A DNA stretch of 64,000 nucleotides from Cymbidium sinense. Lineage: Eukaryota; Streptophyta; Magnoliopsida; Asparagales; Orchidaceae. The notes under the pieces are model-generated. The model made no database searches, was not told the DNA's origin, and saw only the letters and a program-made list of their open reading frames with translations. How positions within the stretch are numbered: position 1 is the first letter of the stretch; every line of letters starts with the position of its first letter. A program made the position numbers and the translations under genes. Location of the stretch: NCBI GenBank assembly GCA_021442155.1, contig CM038232.1:61287436-61351435 (forward strand), read 5' to 3'. Shown here one piece after another: positions 35,344-53,687 of the stretch.

Positions 35344-38300
35344 TGTTGACCTCACTTTTGGAGTGAGGTCTCAATCTCTTCTCATCACAGAGTCTTCTAA
35401 ATACTAGGATCTTCTTAGTCATAGAACACTTCTAGTGACTAAGTGAACACTAAACCTAAACCTAGAGACTTAGGAGGGTTTTTCTTGGGCTTAGACTATG
35501 CCTTAGGACCAATGGAACCAACTTACCCTATGGCCTAAACTAAACCTTATGCTTAACCCTAAACCAAATCAAATCCAATCATTCATTCTCATTGAATCCT
35601 ATTTCATATCCAAGCTACCATGCCAAAATGATTTAAACCTAAACCCATCTTAATCCCATAATCAAATCTTATGGACCTAACCTAAAGCTCCTTTAATCAA
35701 ACCAAACCCAATTAAATTTCACAAAAGCACTCCAACCCTTCATTCCAAACCTATCCAAAATCTATAATCAAGCCATCCCATTCAAATCAATTCAGTTAAC
35801 CCAACTTAACCCATTTTACCTAAAGGGTCTAAATGGGTTAAAATACAATTAAACCCAAATTAATCACAATCAAAGCCAACAATCAATTCTAAATCAATCA
35901 TCAAACTCAATTCAGCCCAAATCAATAATCCTCAATTAGTTTGACCCAAAGTGAGCTAAAGGACTCACTTGATTCAAAATTCAATCCAACCCAAATTGGA
36001 TTGAATCAATCCATCCAATCTATTATTGATTATTGATCATACTTGATTGATCAATTCCAATGGGTCAAACTGATCACTTGACCCAAATTGACCCAATTTG
36101 ACCTAAAGGGCCAAATTGGACCAAATCAAATTCTAAATCAAATTGATTATAACCAATGATTCAAATCCATCATAAATCGATTGTTGAACATGATCTTGAT
36201 TGATTGATTTAACACAGTTTTAACCCAAATTAACCTAAAGGGTCAATTTGAGCTAAATCATTTATAAATCCAAATTATTTGAAATCAACACCTACAATCT
36301 TCTTCAAATCATCAATTGAATCCAAACCAACACCTAACCCAATTTTGGTCAATTTGACCAAATTGGTTAATTAGCTTATTTGACCCATATGAACCCATAT
36401 GAGTCAAATTCAAATATATTCCAAATTAATTCATACCAAGAATCAAAATATCCTAAATCATCATTTGAACATGTATCATCTTGATCCATTATGTAATTCA
36501 AACTAAAACCTATGGGTCAAATTTGACCTTCAAACAAATCCAAACATTCAGCATGACTTGGCATCCTTGGGCCCAAATCAAACTCATCTTGGACCCGAAT
36601 TAGGCTAAGACCCATTGGGTAAAGCTCTCAAAATAGAACAAAATCCATATATGGGTGGTCTTACCAACCCCTTTGCACTTGGCAACCTCCTTAGCTCAAA
36701 TTGGACCACTAAGAAAGTTGGGTTAGCCATGGATCAAAGGAGGTGAGCTAACCCAAGCCTCCTCATTGGCTCACCATAGGAGAAAGGACACTCCACCTTA
36801 GCCCACTTCATTCACTTAGCCACTCAAGGAGTTCCACCTCGACACCCATCTGACATAGATCCACACATGCATTAGCCAGATGGTTTCCAAATGTCCAGAG
36901 ATGCCCAACCATATAATTTTAAGGGTATGAGAGTATACTCCTCCCCATCTCATTCCAACACACAACTAAAGCATTCAAAGAGCTCCAGAGTGAGGAGACG
37001 AGCTTTCCTAATGCTTTTTCGATATCCTTTGGCCTCCCCATCCTAGGTGACACCAAACCCAAGAGAAACTGAGGCTCTAATTCATCCAACTCCTCTCAAA
37101 CTCAAGCACATGTAAATTAACTTCACCCCACATTCCATAAGCTCCGGCCAGGTGGAATGAATTGATTTTTGATTAATTTAAGCATCGAAGACTATCCTAA
37201 GACTAACTTCGATGTGGATTTTGATGGCATTTGGTCCATTGAGCCACTGGCAGGGAAGCATCGCATAAGCAACTCAACAGGGCTTAACCTTTTCAAGATG
37301 AAGCTACCTCAATCAATTGGCCGTTAGGCTTGAGCTCCAGCATGGTAAATTTTGACAAATCATAAAAAAATCCTCAAGTGTTTGTCTTCTATGAAGAATT
37401 TTGTGATTTCATAAGAATCCCACTGTTGGATCTCTCTTGATCTCCTTATTGAACAATTTGGAGTCAATCTCGAAGCCTCACAAGCTTCGATGAGCTTAGA
37501 TTGAGCGGAGGAGGGCGGATGGTGTCCGTCTTTCGTCTCTCGGGGTATGATGGATCATCTTTCATCCATTCCACATGATTAGAATAGATGGTCATGCTTA
37601 ATCCATTAGATTATCTTGATTTACCATAAGATTACACCCCATCGATCCGAGATCAATGCGCAAGACGAAGTGCGTCGCCGACTCAACATGCCGCATCAGA
37701 CGTTCTAAGTGGCCAATCCCGCAACGCCATGTGGAAAGCATTGTCCACGCATGGAAGGGATTATGGATTAATTAGGCTTAAAAATGTCATTGATTGCTTA
37801 AAATTTCAAAAATTCATAACTACTTGTAGAAAAATCCAAAAAAAATCAAATAAACCTATTTTGAAAGGTTAAATAGAGGAGATTTAATTAAAAATATTTT
37901 CATTATGTTTTAAACTGTAAGTAGAGCTTAATTAAGGTTTGATGTTTCTTTGATTAGCTTAATTAAGCTTTAATCACTTGGGAAATTAATCCCAAACATG
38001 GCATGTTGATTTAGTGGTATAACCTCTGCCTCCCATAATTTTCTTGGGATTTATTGGCTATGTAATTAGAAAATTTTGAAATTTAGACCTTAATTACCCT
38101 CTTAAATGATTTATAATTATTAAAAAATTGAAATAATAAAAATTAATTAATTAACTTAATAATCGATTAAAGGGGATGAGTGATTAGGACTTCTTTCCTT
38201 ATTACTTTCCCAAACTCATTTCATTAGAGAGGATTAAGTTCAAATCATAATTTAATTAATTAAATAATGATGAAATCAAATCAAATTAAAATGGTAATCA

Positions 38301-39824
38301 GATCAAATAATTAGATTCAATTTGAGGGTTCCGCTTTATGTGTTCAAAAATATAGAAATCCTTAAAGAAATTAACCCATGGGTGTGTAAACCATAAAAGT
38401 ACTTAATTAGATTCCTTAATCTAATTAAAACTTAACTGTGAGCCCCTGCCATTAGGTCTTTTAAGAGCATTGCAATCTTAATGTCTCATATGCATATCAT
38501 TTAAGGCTCATGAATAAGTGGTTAATTAAATTAGAGAAGCATAAGAAAGGATAATTAAATGGATTGCTTAATGATTTCAACTTAATTAATTCATAGAATC
38601 CACTCAATTACTTCTATTTAAACACACTAAATCTTCAACATGGAATAGGATAAAAATAACAAATATTTCTCCACTTTTAGTTTATTAATTCAAACCCAAA
38701 AATCAAATCTAATAAAAAACTTTGGTTAACCTTAAGTGGTTTTATTTAATGTGATTGTCCTTAGGATTATTGAAGTTGAATGAATTATGTGGTTATGTTC
38801 AATTATTCCTTTTCAATCAGTATAAATATTGTATGTCATGTGGTATCATACATTCATGCTTTCAAAATCAAATGATCAAATGAAATTTATTTATGTGTAA
38901 GTTGCATGTGTCAGCCTTATTATATGTGTGGCTATTATCATTAATAAATTTCAAAATTATAAATTTATAGTTAAAAGCTAGTGTGATATTAGCTATGAAT
39001 GCTTATATAGGATTTGCATGTGTTTATAACTTAAGCATGTTAAGGTGTTGCTTTCTTTCCTATATTTATATATGGGATAACATATGTTTCAATGCTAATA
39101 AGTATATAGTCTGGACATCCAAGGAATATGAGGCTTTAAGTAGCCCCACAGAGGTCATTGATTACCTTCCTTAGCTAACAAAGGCACATACTTATTTAAT
39201 TTCATTCCTATGTGTACTTTTACTATAATTTGGATAGACCTTTACTCTACATGTGCAAATAATTCAACCTTTCGCATGATTTTCATTCTCTTGGTCATGT
39301 ATACATTCACATGTATTTAAGATAGCAAGTATATAGTCTGGACAACTAGGGAATACTAGCTTTTTTGTAGCCCCACGAAAGTCATTGATTATCTCACTTC
39401 CTTGGTTTAAATAACAAGACGTACTTGCTTACATCTTTTATACATGTGTGTGTGTATTTTATTAAAGAATGAAAATATCCTTTTTAACCAAAATATAGGC
39501 ATTCATAATTATTCAACTGTGCCAAAAATATATTGCATGTGTGGTACATTAAGTCCTAAATCATATGGATGTTATGGGTAATGAAAAGGAATGGTTCAAC
39601 ATTATCTATGTGATGGAAATTCAATTACATTAGTCTTAAGATGCCTTTCATGTTGAGTAGGATTCTTTAAGATTAAACAAAACTTATGATAAGAAAAACA
39701 TTTAATAAATCATTCACTAAAAAAAACTAAATCATAAAAATATGCTTTTAGAAAACAACTTAAGGTAGGGATGAAGGAGGTTAAGCCTTCTTCTTCTCTT
39801 TACAACACTTAGATGCTAACCGAA
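35344..39824 (+). repeat. LTR of the giant family, right part missing
   Basis: It opens TGTTGACCTCACTTTTGG inside a Tat pol fragment and follows the LTR order through the TTGACC-rich part, GC-richer block, TTAATTAA-rich block and the duplicated conserved block (39098 and 39327). It stops at 39824, at about two thirds of LTR length, where another LTR begins. Its missing right part may partly survive at 52797-53561. Confidence 0.85.
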
Positions 39825-44527
<4,703 letters not shown>

Positions 44528-45533
44528 GCTTATGTAAAAGAAATTAAGAATGAAATTAATTCTTGACTATTCTTGTGTTGATCTAAGTTTCCCCGTGGTA
44601 TTCATTCAATAGACGGCCCTAGGTTGGGTTTGATTTGTTGCCCAAAACAACTGATTAACGCAATGGTTTCTTGTCTCTAGAAGATGTGAGTCGCCATGCT
44701 TTCTTCTTAAGACTTGACCATTGTATACCAAAAGGCATTTCACCTTGGTTAGATAGTCCTACCTTGTGGTTGGTAGACTACTCCCTTTGAATCGGTAAAT
44801 TTGAGCTAGGTTTAGGCTTCCATAGCCCCTATTTAGTGTAGTTCATTGCAAACCAACTTAATCCATCAAAAAAAATTCAAAAATGAAATCAATCTTGACT
44901 ATCTTTGAGTTGATCTAACTCCCCCAGTGGTATTCACTTAATAGTCAGCCCTATGTTGGGTTCAATCTATTGCCATGATAATAGATTACCCCAGCATCTG
45001 GTTCTTACATGGAAGATGTAAACTACGCTCTTCTTCAGAATTTCTAAAGGCATCCCTTTGGTTGGCTAGTCCTACTATATGTTTAGTGGACTATCCCTTT
45101 GGACTGGTAAATCTAAGTTAGGTTTTAGCCATGGCTCATACTCAGTGCAACACATTGCAAACCAATAGGGTCCATCCTAATAAATTCATACCTAACAAAA
45201 TTTGAAACAAATTCAACCCTCTCCCCTAGTGGAGATCTCTCCCTAGTGAGATTCAAATCAAATCAAACCTCTCACCTCTTTGTAGATGAATTGAACCTGC
45301 TTCCCTAGTGGAAGGTTCACACTCTATCCCTTAGTGGATTTCTTCCCTCTCTCTTATGTCTTGGACATAAGTAGAGCCATAGTGCACTAAGTTCTAGATT
45401 CTTTATTTCCCTTGGGTTAAAGATATATTGCTTCTGTTACTGCTTATGATCTCTCGATGTTGTTGATCATTTCGGTCAACACCAATACATGCGGTGTTCC
45501 TTGTCAGTCACACCACACCCATTGGGCGCCCTT
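44528..45533 (+). mobile_element. 3' internal fragment of a giant element: two tandem units and LTR junction
   Basis: It is the reverse complement of the 1260-3500 type sequence: two ~320-bp units (44545-44880 and 44890-45170), then the 'ctccccctagtgg' words, the hairpin TGTTGATC..GGTCAACA near 45463-45484, and GGGCGCCC next to the LTR start at 45534. The element therefore reads plus here, opposite to the one at 1-20893. Leader, pol and most of the 3' UTR are gone. Confidence 0.85.
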
Positions 45534-47777
45534 TGTTGACCTCATTTTTAGAATGACCTCTCAACACCTCCATCTTAGGCTTAGGATTCCTCTTAGACTT
45601 TAAGAGTTCCTTAGTCTTAAGACACATCTAGTGATTAGGTGGACACTCTCACCTAGCCCTAGAAGACTTAGAAGAGTTAGCCATAGGAATGGGCATGCCT
45701 TAGGGGTGTTAGGAAAATTCCCTACGCTTGGCTTAAACCTTTCCTCACTTTCCCTCCTTCAAGTCAAACCCCAAATCAATTCTATTTGATTTTCTCCTAA
45801 TTCAAATATATTCCATGATTGAAATCCATAATTGAATTCCATGATTGAAACCCATGATCAAAATCCATCAAAAATTCATAAGTTCAAATTTCCTAAGTCC
45901 TTAACCCTTCCTTAAGGACTTTAGCCAAAATCATGATTCAAACCAATTCAAATCTTTGAGATTTTCTCATAACTCATTTATATTATAATTTATATTCTCA
46001 TATATAAATAAAATATAAATTCAAACCCATCAAATCAAATTCAAAATCCCAAACCAATTCATGAAAATTTTCTTAAGTCACTTTAATTTTCCATAAAAGA
46101 ACTTAGCCAAAATCAACTCTAAAACTTGATCAAACCTATTCAAATCCTTTGGATTTTCTCAAAACTCATTTATATTCTCATATATAAATGAAATATACAT
46201 ATAAATCTCTCAAATCAAACCATCAAATTAAATTCCAAATTAAAAATCCTTGAAATTCCCTTAAATCCTTTAATTTTTAATTTAATGGATTTAACCTAAA
46301 CTTTGATCAAACCATTTTTAAATGAGATTTTCTCAAAACTTATTTGTATTCTCATTTATATTCTCATATATAAATGAAATATAAATATAAATCAATCAAA
46401 TCCAATTCAAAAATTAAATTTTATATTAAAAATTCTCTTAAATCCTTTAAATTCCCTTTAATAGATTTAACCCAAATCATGATTAAAACACTTCAAATCC
46501 TTGAAATTTTCTCATGACCAATTTATATTCTCATTTATATTCACATATGTAAATGAAATATAAATTCAAACAATCAAAACCAACTCCAAAACTCAAACTC
46601 AAATTCACTCAAAATCAAATCTAAGCCTTTTAAGCCAAAATCTTGAACTTAGCTAAATCAATTCCAAATCAAGCCAAACTCCTGATTCTCTCTCATGGTT
46701 CAATCAACCTAACATAGCCAAATCAATTCCAAATGAAACCTAACATAGCCAAATTCCACCATAGGCCAAATTGGTTGAAACCTTTGATCGTTCACTCATG
46801 ACCTATGTTTGAATTTCACCATGCCAACATTTGAGCTCAACCCCAATTGGCCCATGAGTTGACCCATTTTGACCTAAAGGGACAAAATGTGTCAAAAGTT
46901 GATCTAAGCCAAATTGCTTGAAACCAATGGGTCCAATCCATTCCAAATCACTTGTAGAACTTGACCAAAGCCTCAATTGACTAACTAGACCTAACTAAAT
47001 TGACCTTAGACACCGACACTAAAGGGGTCATGTTGAGCCAAAATTGAACTTAACTAAAATTGATTTGAAACAAAGAGACCAATCCACTCCATATGACTAA
47101 CCAAACCTAAACCTACCCTTGACCTATCCCAAATAGGTCAAATGGGTCAAATAGGTTAACTTGACCCATTTGACCTAAATGAAGTCATATGAGCCAAAAT
47201 CAAATCTATACCAAATTGAACCAAACCAAAGCCACCAAAACATTTCAAATGGTCATATGAACTTGACCCAACTCGTGGTTTGACCCAAGTTGACCCATTT
47301 TGACCTAAATGGGTCCATGAGCCAAACCCTATCAAATGGATTCCAAATCTAATGAAACTTGGCCAAACCTATTTTCCCAACATACCAAACATACCCAAAG
47401 TGAAAAAATAGCATAATGACTATTTTACCCCTAGGCCATAGAACAAAATTTAGCCTAACCCATGGGTATTTTGGTCATACCCTCTTCACAATCACTTGAG
47501 GCTTCCATAAAAGCTCAAGGGGACTTAGTGATGAGTGATGCACCCAACCCAATGGGTTTGGGTCAGCCCATTTGGCCCCTAGACCAAACTAGACCCCCTT
47601 AACCTAAAATTAGAATTTCAAACTCCCTCTCAAGCTCAAATTAAGCACATGGAAAGTTGGCATTCCACTCCTCTGGCCAAACCGACCATGTGCACACTCA
47701 AAATAACGAAAATAGCTCACTCCATATGCTCAATTGGATCAAAATGACATGGACATTGTCGGTCGTCTGATCCTTCA

Positions 47778-47798
47778 AGGGGGAGATATACTCCCCCT
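47778..47798. other. Conserved palindrome in the LTR
   Basis: AGGGGGAG and CTCCCCCT arms around ATATA. It is matched at 58790-58810, and by GGGGGTATACCCCC at 41713-41732 and weaker forms at 18722-18742 and 26083-26105. It always precedes a CT/CA-rich stretch. Confidence 0.7.
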
Positions 47799-48225
47799 AA
47801 TTCACTTCTATTTTCATTGACTCAAGGTTGATTGAGTGAGAGAGAGTTAGAGGAGCCATTTGCAAGTGATCCTAAGTTTCCTGAGGGGATTTCCATCTTC
47901 TCGATTTTGCTTAAAAAAGGAGGTCCATTGAAGATCCAATTTCTTCCTCACTCCAATTGCACACTCCATCAGAGGGTCAAGTTGAGTTTGTCTAAGCTCT
48001 CTCTGAAGTTCTAAAGGCAAGGGGAGACCTAGCTTGATCAAAGTTGCAAAGGAATTGAGGAGGAGTTGGTCCATCTACTCAACCTCAAGTGCTTTGAAAC
48101 TTCATCTCAACCACACGATGCTCCTCCAAGGGAATCGAGCGCCGGTGTTCACCTCTGGCGAGGTTTGTGATTTTTTGAGCTTAATTTTTATAGGTGTTGG
48201 TCCTTTGTGAAGTGAACTTTAATCT

Positions 48226-48343
48226 CATAGGATCTTTGTCATTGGATGTATTGGTAATTGCATGATGAAGGTGTGGGCTAAATTCATAGGATCTTTATCA
48301 TTGGATGTATTGGTAATTGCATGATGAAGGTGTGGGCTAAATT
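48226..48343. repeat. Direct duplication of 59 bp
   Basis: Two adjacent copies starting 'cataggatctt', with one difference (gtc versus atc). Other LTRs have one copy, so this arose recently in this one. Confidence 0.93.
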
Positions 48344-51259
48344 CTAGCCTAATCCGAGCTCAATCGAACTCAAATCAAAGCCTAGAAGGTGGATGAATCT
48401 CATTCCTCTTGAGCTTTGGCAGGGATGAATCTTTGGCCATCCATCCGCATGGTTTGGATAGACGACCGAGATTATTCCGACGTTTATATACCGTTATAAA
48501 TTTTTTTTAAGGAGATCTCACGGTCATCCGATCTTTGATCGAACGACAAGGATCAAAAGCGATGTGCCGCCAGCTACCTTTTTGATGTGACACTTAAGTG
48601 AGTGGATCATGGCGTGGCATGTAAGAAGCCCACCGGCGCCATTCATGCATGGTATTAATCAAGGATTAGTTATTTACCTAATTAATTCCTAATTAATCCA
48701 TAGAATTGCAAAAATTCATAACTCTTCATAGAAAAATCAGAAAAATAAAAGAAAAAATGCTATGGTTTCATCTAGAATATTTTAAAAATGATTTCAAAGT
48801 ATTTTGAATTACCTTTTTCTCTAAATTTGGGTTTCTTTATCAATCTTAATTAGCTAATTATCCTTTAATTAGTTCATCTATTAATCTCATACTTCTAGGG
48901 TTCATTTTAGGGGATGACCTCTGCCTCCCCTAATTTTCTTAAGATTTATTGAGTGCTCAATTGTGAAAATTACTATTTCATTCCCTAATTATCCCTTTCA
49001 TATAATTAAGAGTAATTAAGGTATGATTAGTGGATTTATCCAATGATTAAGTTTAATTAAGGTCAGATCCAGTGAGTAGGGTTTTTATGGAATAATTTTG
49101 GGGCATTTCCACTAAGATATTTCTTAAATCCTCTTTTCTCTCCTTAATCTCCTCTTAATTTAGGGTTAACTCAATAATTACACCCTTAAACAATTTTCAA
49201 AAATTTTAAAAATTTCCACAGCTTAATTAATCTACCTTGGGTAGATGATTAGGTGTTTAATAGCCTAAGCTTAATTAAGGAAATAAGAACCCCTTTCATA
49301 AGTATGAAGGTGTTTTAAAGTACTTAAGCTAAACCCTTAGCTTAATTAACTTTTAATTGTGAGCCAAATTGCATTAGGCCTTTTCAGTTTTAGGTGCATT
49401 GCAATTTTAAATTCCTTGTGGGTTTTATGTCATCTCATTGGGTCATAATTACTTAGTTAATTTTTCTAAGGTGGTGTAGGTAAAGGTTAATTAAGCCACT
49501 TAATTCATACCTTAACCTAATCAACACATAAAAATGTCTTTAGGATTTAAGTCAAACTTTAGGGTTAGGAACAACAAACTCATCTCACATTTTTAAATTA
49601 AATCAAACTTCAAACTAAACAAAAATCATTTTGAAATTCACTTTGATTTATTCTAAATTTTCTTATTCTTTAAGAATGTATTTAGGATTTTAGCAAAGTG
49701 AGTTTTTCTACATGCTTTCATTGCTTTTGATCTTTCCCAACATGTTAAGTTGTATGCCATGTAATTCACGCATTCATAATTTCATGTTTCAAATTTTAAA
49801 AATAAAAATGATTAACTTTATGTCAAATGTGCATGTGTTGGTTAAAGTAAAATATGAGTGGCTATTATCACTACTAAATCCAAAATATTTTTCAAATCAC
49901 ATAAATGAAATATCAAATCTGAAAGTGCTCTATTCATATCTTAATTATTAGCTTGCATGTGATGGATTATAAAAGCACGCTTAGCATAGGTTCTCTTTCT
50001 TCCTCATGTTAGTATAGTTTTGAATAAGAGTTAGTAAGATGTAGGGTTCATTTGAAAAGAACCCAACACTTACTTAATCTCATACCCTATTCATCCCTAT
50101 GTTATCACTTAAGAAAGTTTACTTATACTTGCATGCATAAATGGCATAAACCAAAACAAATCCATTAAATAACTTTTGCATATTCCTTTTCAATTTCATT
50201 TCTTTTATATACATGTTTGTGCTTAAGGAAAGTGGTATATTTTGAACAACCCGAGGTTCGAGGCTTTAAGTAGCCCTCGAGGTCTTGTACCTTATACCTC
50301 CTGGTTAACAATGGTTTTGTACTCACTTATGCCTTTCTTACTTTCATGTATGTATGTGAAATTTTGGATAAGGAAAACCTTTTCTACTTAAAAAAAATAA
50401 TGCATATTCTACTTTTAAATTTTCTTAAATGGATTATTTAGCATGCATCATAACATGGGTTAATTATTCTCATTTGCATATATAGATATGCTTAGGTTCC
50501 ATCCATACGCATGTTATATATGTTGGGAAAGAAATGAAGTAATATTTGTTATGTGAATTTTGATTCATTTTATTTAATCTTAAAATGTCTTTCTTTTTGA
50601 ATAAGCTTGTTTAGGGTTTATCTAAACTTAGGATTGATTAAAAGATGTAATTAAAACATTCACCTAAATGAATTTAAAAATGTGAACTTACCTTAGAAAT
50701 TACTTAAGCATTAAGGAAGGAAAGAGAAATTCCCTTCTCTTTCCCTCTCTTTATAATTTAGTAATTAATTGTAGGTTTCACTCAAACCAAATTAAAACAT
50801 GAAATAAAAATAACCCAAAACACTTAAACAACTTAAATGAAACCATCCTCTAAGTTGAACATGTTCTTCACACTTAGAATATTTGAACCTAAAGTCCTAA
50901 GCTAAGCATACCATATAAACCTTCAAAGCACAGACATTAGCCTAAGTCACCACTCCTAGCTTTAGGTTAGGTCGGTGCATGGTTTGATGTTATGCTTTAT
51001 TTTGCGCTGACTATTTTAGACTGGATGTTAGGGTGTATGCTCATAGAATAAATATTAGGACGTGCTTAGTCTAACTATTCTTTTCTATAGGGGATTGTGC
51101 TTAAGGAGCATCTGTCATCCAACCATCCAAAGGAAAGAACCAAAGATGATAGAAGAAAATAAAGAAGAAAGAGAAGAAGAAGGATGAATAAAGCTTGAAG
51201 ACTCCCACTCCCAGCATAACAATGAATTGGTTTGCTTAAATTGTAATTTGTAATCCGAG

Positions 51260-51270
51260 TTGTATAAGGG
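51260..51270 (+). promoter_or_regulatory. TATA-like box of the 45534-52762 LTR
   Basis: TTGTATAAGGG followed by GTAGAGCTCG, about 80 bp after a GAAGAA-rich tract, as in the other LTRs. Confidence 0.6.
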
Positions 51271-52009
51271 GTAGAGCTCGACTACCCAATTTGATGTTTT
51301 TGGGTTTGTGCGGTGGTGCCCGACCACAAATGGCCATTTATTCTTTTTACAATTAGCTTTATAAATTGATTGATGATTTGTTTAGCTTTTGCATTAAGTG
51401 ACATTCTTTTCCTAGTTTCTTCCTTGCTTTATGTATGGCCTCCATGTGGATTAGGCTCTTTAGAGAAAAATAAATATTTTACCCAACTTAATAATTAAAT
51501 TAAAATTAAAATAACTCATAACCTCACTTAAAGTTTAGGATTAAAATCAAGATTTAATAATTAGCAACCCCTTAGTGGATGAGTATTTCCTTATAATATC
51601 ATGCATAAATGTATCTTATTTCACTCTTAATTGGAGGGCTTTCACCTATACGAAGAAAACTGGCTTTACCTTTGAGGGTCGTGCTGAAAACTCACCTCCT
51701 ACCTTATCGCTGATTTTGGCCAATAATCTAATTTCTCATGTATTAGTCATAAAAATTCTATTATTCTGAGTCAAAATGATTGTCCAAAAATAAAAGTAAA
51801 ATGAAATTTGAATTTCATTAGATTTAGGTCATTTGAAGCATGTCCCTTTACATGATCTAGTCTCTTTAGGGAGTGAGTTTAGGGACTTAGTCTCTTTCTA
51901 AATAAAAACTGTCTAGCTATCTTGCATATGCATAAAGACTTGCCTAAATGTATTTAAAATTATAGGAAGAGAGTTAGTTGCGCCACCCTCGGGTTGTAAG
52001 TCCAAAAGT

Positions 52010-52037
52010 GGTTTGTCCTCTCTTGTAGAGGCAAACC
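52010..52037 (+). other. Conserved covarying hairpin
   Basis: GGTTTGTCCTC pairs with GAGGCAAACC. The A-T pair of 63258-63285 is a G-C pair here. Confidence 0.7.
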
Positions 52038-52770
52038 AATTACCAATTTTTTGCCTTAGATTTTGGTTGTGCTTCCAGCCCTCACCGAAGCTCCCTACAT
52101 TTAGGTTCTGAGGTTGCTTTTCCCCTTCGAGAGACATAAGCATAATTCCTCACCTCTTAGGTATTTTCTTAATCTTGTGTTAAGGAATCTTAAGTCCTAA
52201 ATTTCTAATGAAAAATGTAACTCAAATAAATTAAATCAATTTCTAAAATGTAAAGCCCAACTGTAGGATAGTTTGAGATGCTCGCTATGTTTCCTAGCAT
52301 CGTGAACATCTCTTACTTATTTCCCATTTTGGCTTTGATAATAACTCCCTTTTTGATCATTCCCATTTGATCTTCAAATACAAACCAATCGATTGATAGT
52401 CCTTCCATATTGAAATCTTCAAAGACAATGATCATTTACCTTAATCGAGAGTTTTCTCTGGATCCTATCCCTTGGATGTAATTATGGGGCTTGCTGTAGG
52501 AACTTAACGAACCGATTTAAAATAAACTCGCTTTACTTTTCATGTAAAGTAGGGGAAGAATCTCTGTACATATGTAGACCCATCGTCGAGTCCTTATTGA
52601 GGTGATTGGTTCCATTAAAGGGTAGTGACTTCTATATTTCTAAATAGTACACTATTTCCTTGATGACATATCCAATCACCTGAATAAGTACATCTGCGGA
52701 TCTACGTGGCATCTTACCATGATGAATTTCTATATAGGGTGTCTCTTCTTTCTTTTTTCACAGATTTGAA

Positions 52771-52789
52771 AGGCGACTCCCTAATAGGA
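52771..52789 (+). other. Primer-binding site, tRNA-Arg-like
   Basis: Nine bases after the LTR end comes AGGCGACTCC followed by CTAATAGGA. GGCGACTCC matches the core of the site known for Tat/Ogre elements. It orients the LTR to the left as a 5' LTR, plus strand. Almost all sequence behind it is deleted. Confidence 0.75.
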
Positions 52790-52796
52790 ATTTATT

Positions 52797-53561
52797 CACC
52801 ACAACACTCTTCTCGGATTTAGCCAACAACTTCATTTCATCATGCATTTAGACATAAAAAATCCCAAAGCCTTTGTCCAAAATGAATGTGTCAAAAGAAG
52901 TAAAATTTGAAAATATTTTGTATTTGTAGATTAAGTCATATGCATACCACTAATGCTCTAGTTTCTTAGTGAGTGGGTTTAGGACTTTAATCTCTTTCCA
53001 ATTAAACAATATGTCTAACTATCTTGCAATTTCATAAGACTGGACTACATGACTTTGAATCATAGGAGGTGTTAGTTGGCGGCCACTCGAAGCGGTTGTA
53101 AGTCTAGAAGAGTCGGACGATTTACTCTCTCTCTTATAGAAGTAAACTATTATGTCCCCTTTCGCTTTGGTTTAGGTCATGCTTTAGCTTGTGCTAAAGC
53201 TTCCTAGATTTATGATCCGAGATTACTAGTTTTCCTCGTCATGAGCATCAATCCTCACCATGGTATTTTACAATCTTGTGTTGATGGATTATAAGCCCTA
53301 GTAATCTAATAAAAATTCAACTCAAATAAATAAATCTCTTCTCTTTCAAATATATAAAGCCCCACCATAGGGTAGATTGGGATGCTCACTAGCATCCTAG
53401 TGTTATGAGCATTTCATACTCACCTTTCTTTAGACTCCAAACTAAGTCTTTCCACTTGAATGATCATATTTGATTTTCCAAAATAATCTCTTTTGATAAC
53501 CTTGAAATCTTTAGAGACACTAATTGACCACTTTAATCGAGAGTTTTCTTAGGAAATCCCA
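52797..53561 (+). repeat. LTR fragment of the giant family
   Basis: It matches about 30200-30970 of the solo LTR: 'tcatcatgcatttagacataaa', the GTAAGT site at 53098, hairpin arms TTTACT/AGTAAA (53121-53146), ending 'gttttcttaggaaatccc'. Neither LTR terminus is present. It could be the far part of the LTR broken at 39824. Confidence 0.8.
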
Positions 53562-53675
53562 TAAATTATTTTGTATGTTTAAGTGTGCATTTAGTTATAA
53601 GCTTAATGCTTCATTTTCTCTAGCGATTGAGTAAATCAATATGATTGTGCTTAATAATACTATTGCTCCTACTTG
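53562..53675 (+). repeat. Inverted repeat, left arm, 114 bp
   Basis: It matches the reverse complement of 55449-55562 with 11 differences and no gap. The arm ends 12 bp before the F-box start codon. No matching target duplication is seen outside the arms. Confidence 0.9.
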
Positions 53676-53687
53676 TGGCAGTTATAA

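Larger units (their letters stand above)
45534..52762 (+). repeat. Complete LTR of the giant family, 7.2 kb
   Basis: It starts TGTTGACCTCATTTTTAG after a 3' internal end and finishes TTTTTTCACA before a primer-binding site, so it has internal sequence of both kinds at its sides. It has all landmarks: TTGACC-rich U3, palindrome at 47778-47798, 59-bp duplication at 48226-48343, conserved blocks at 48914 and 50235, GAAGAA tract (51140-51185), TATA box and hairpin. Confidence 0.9.
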
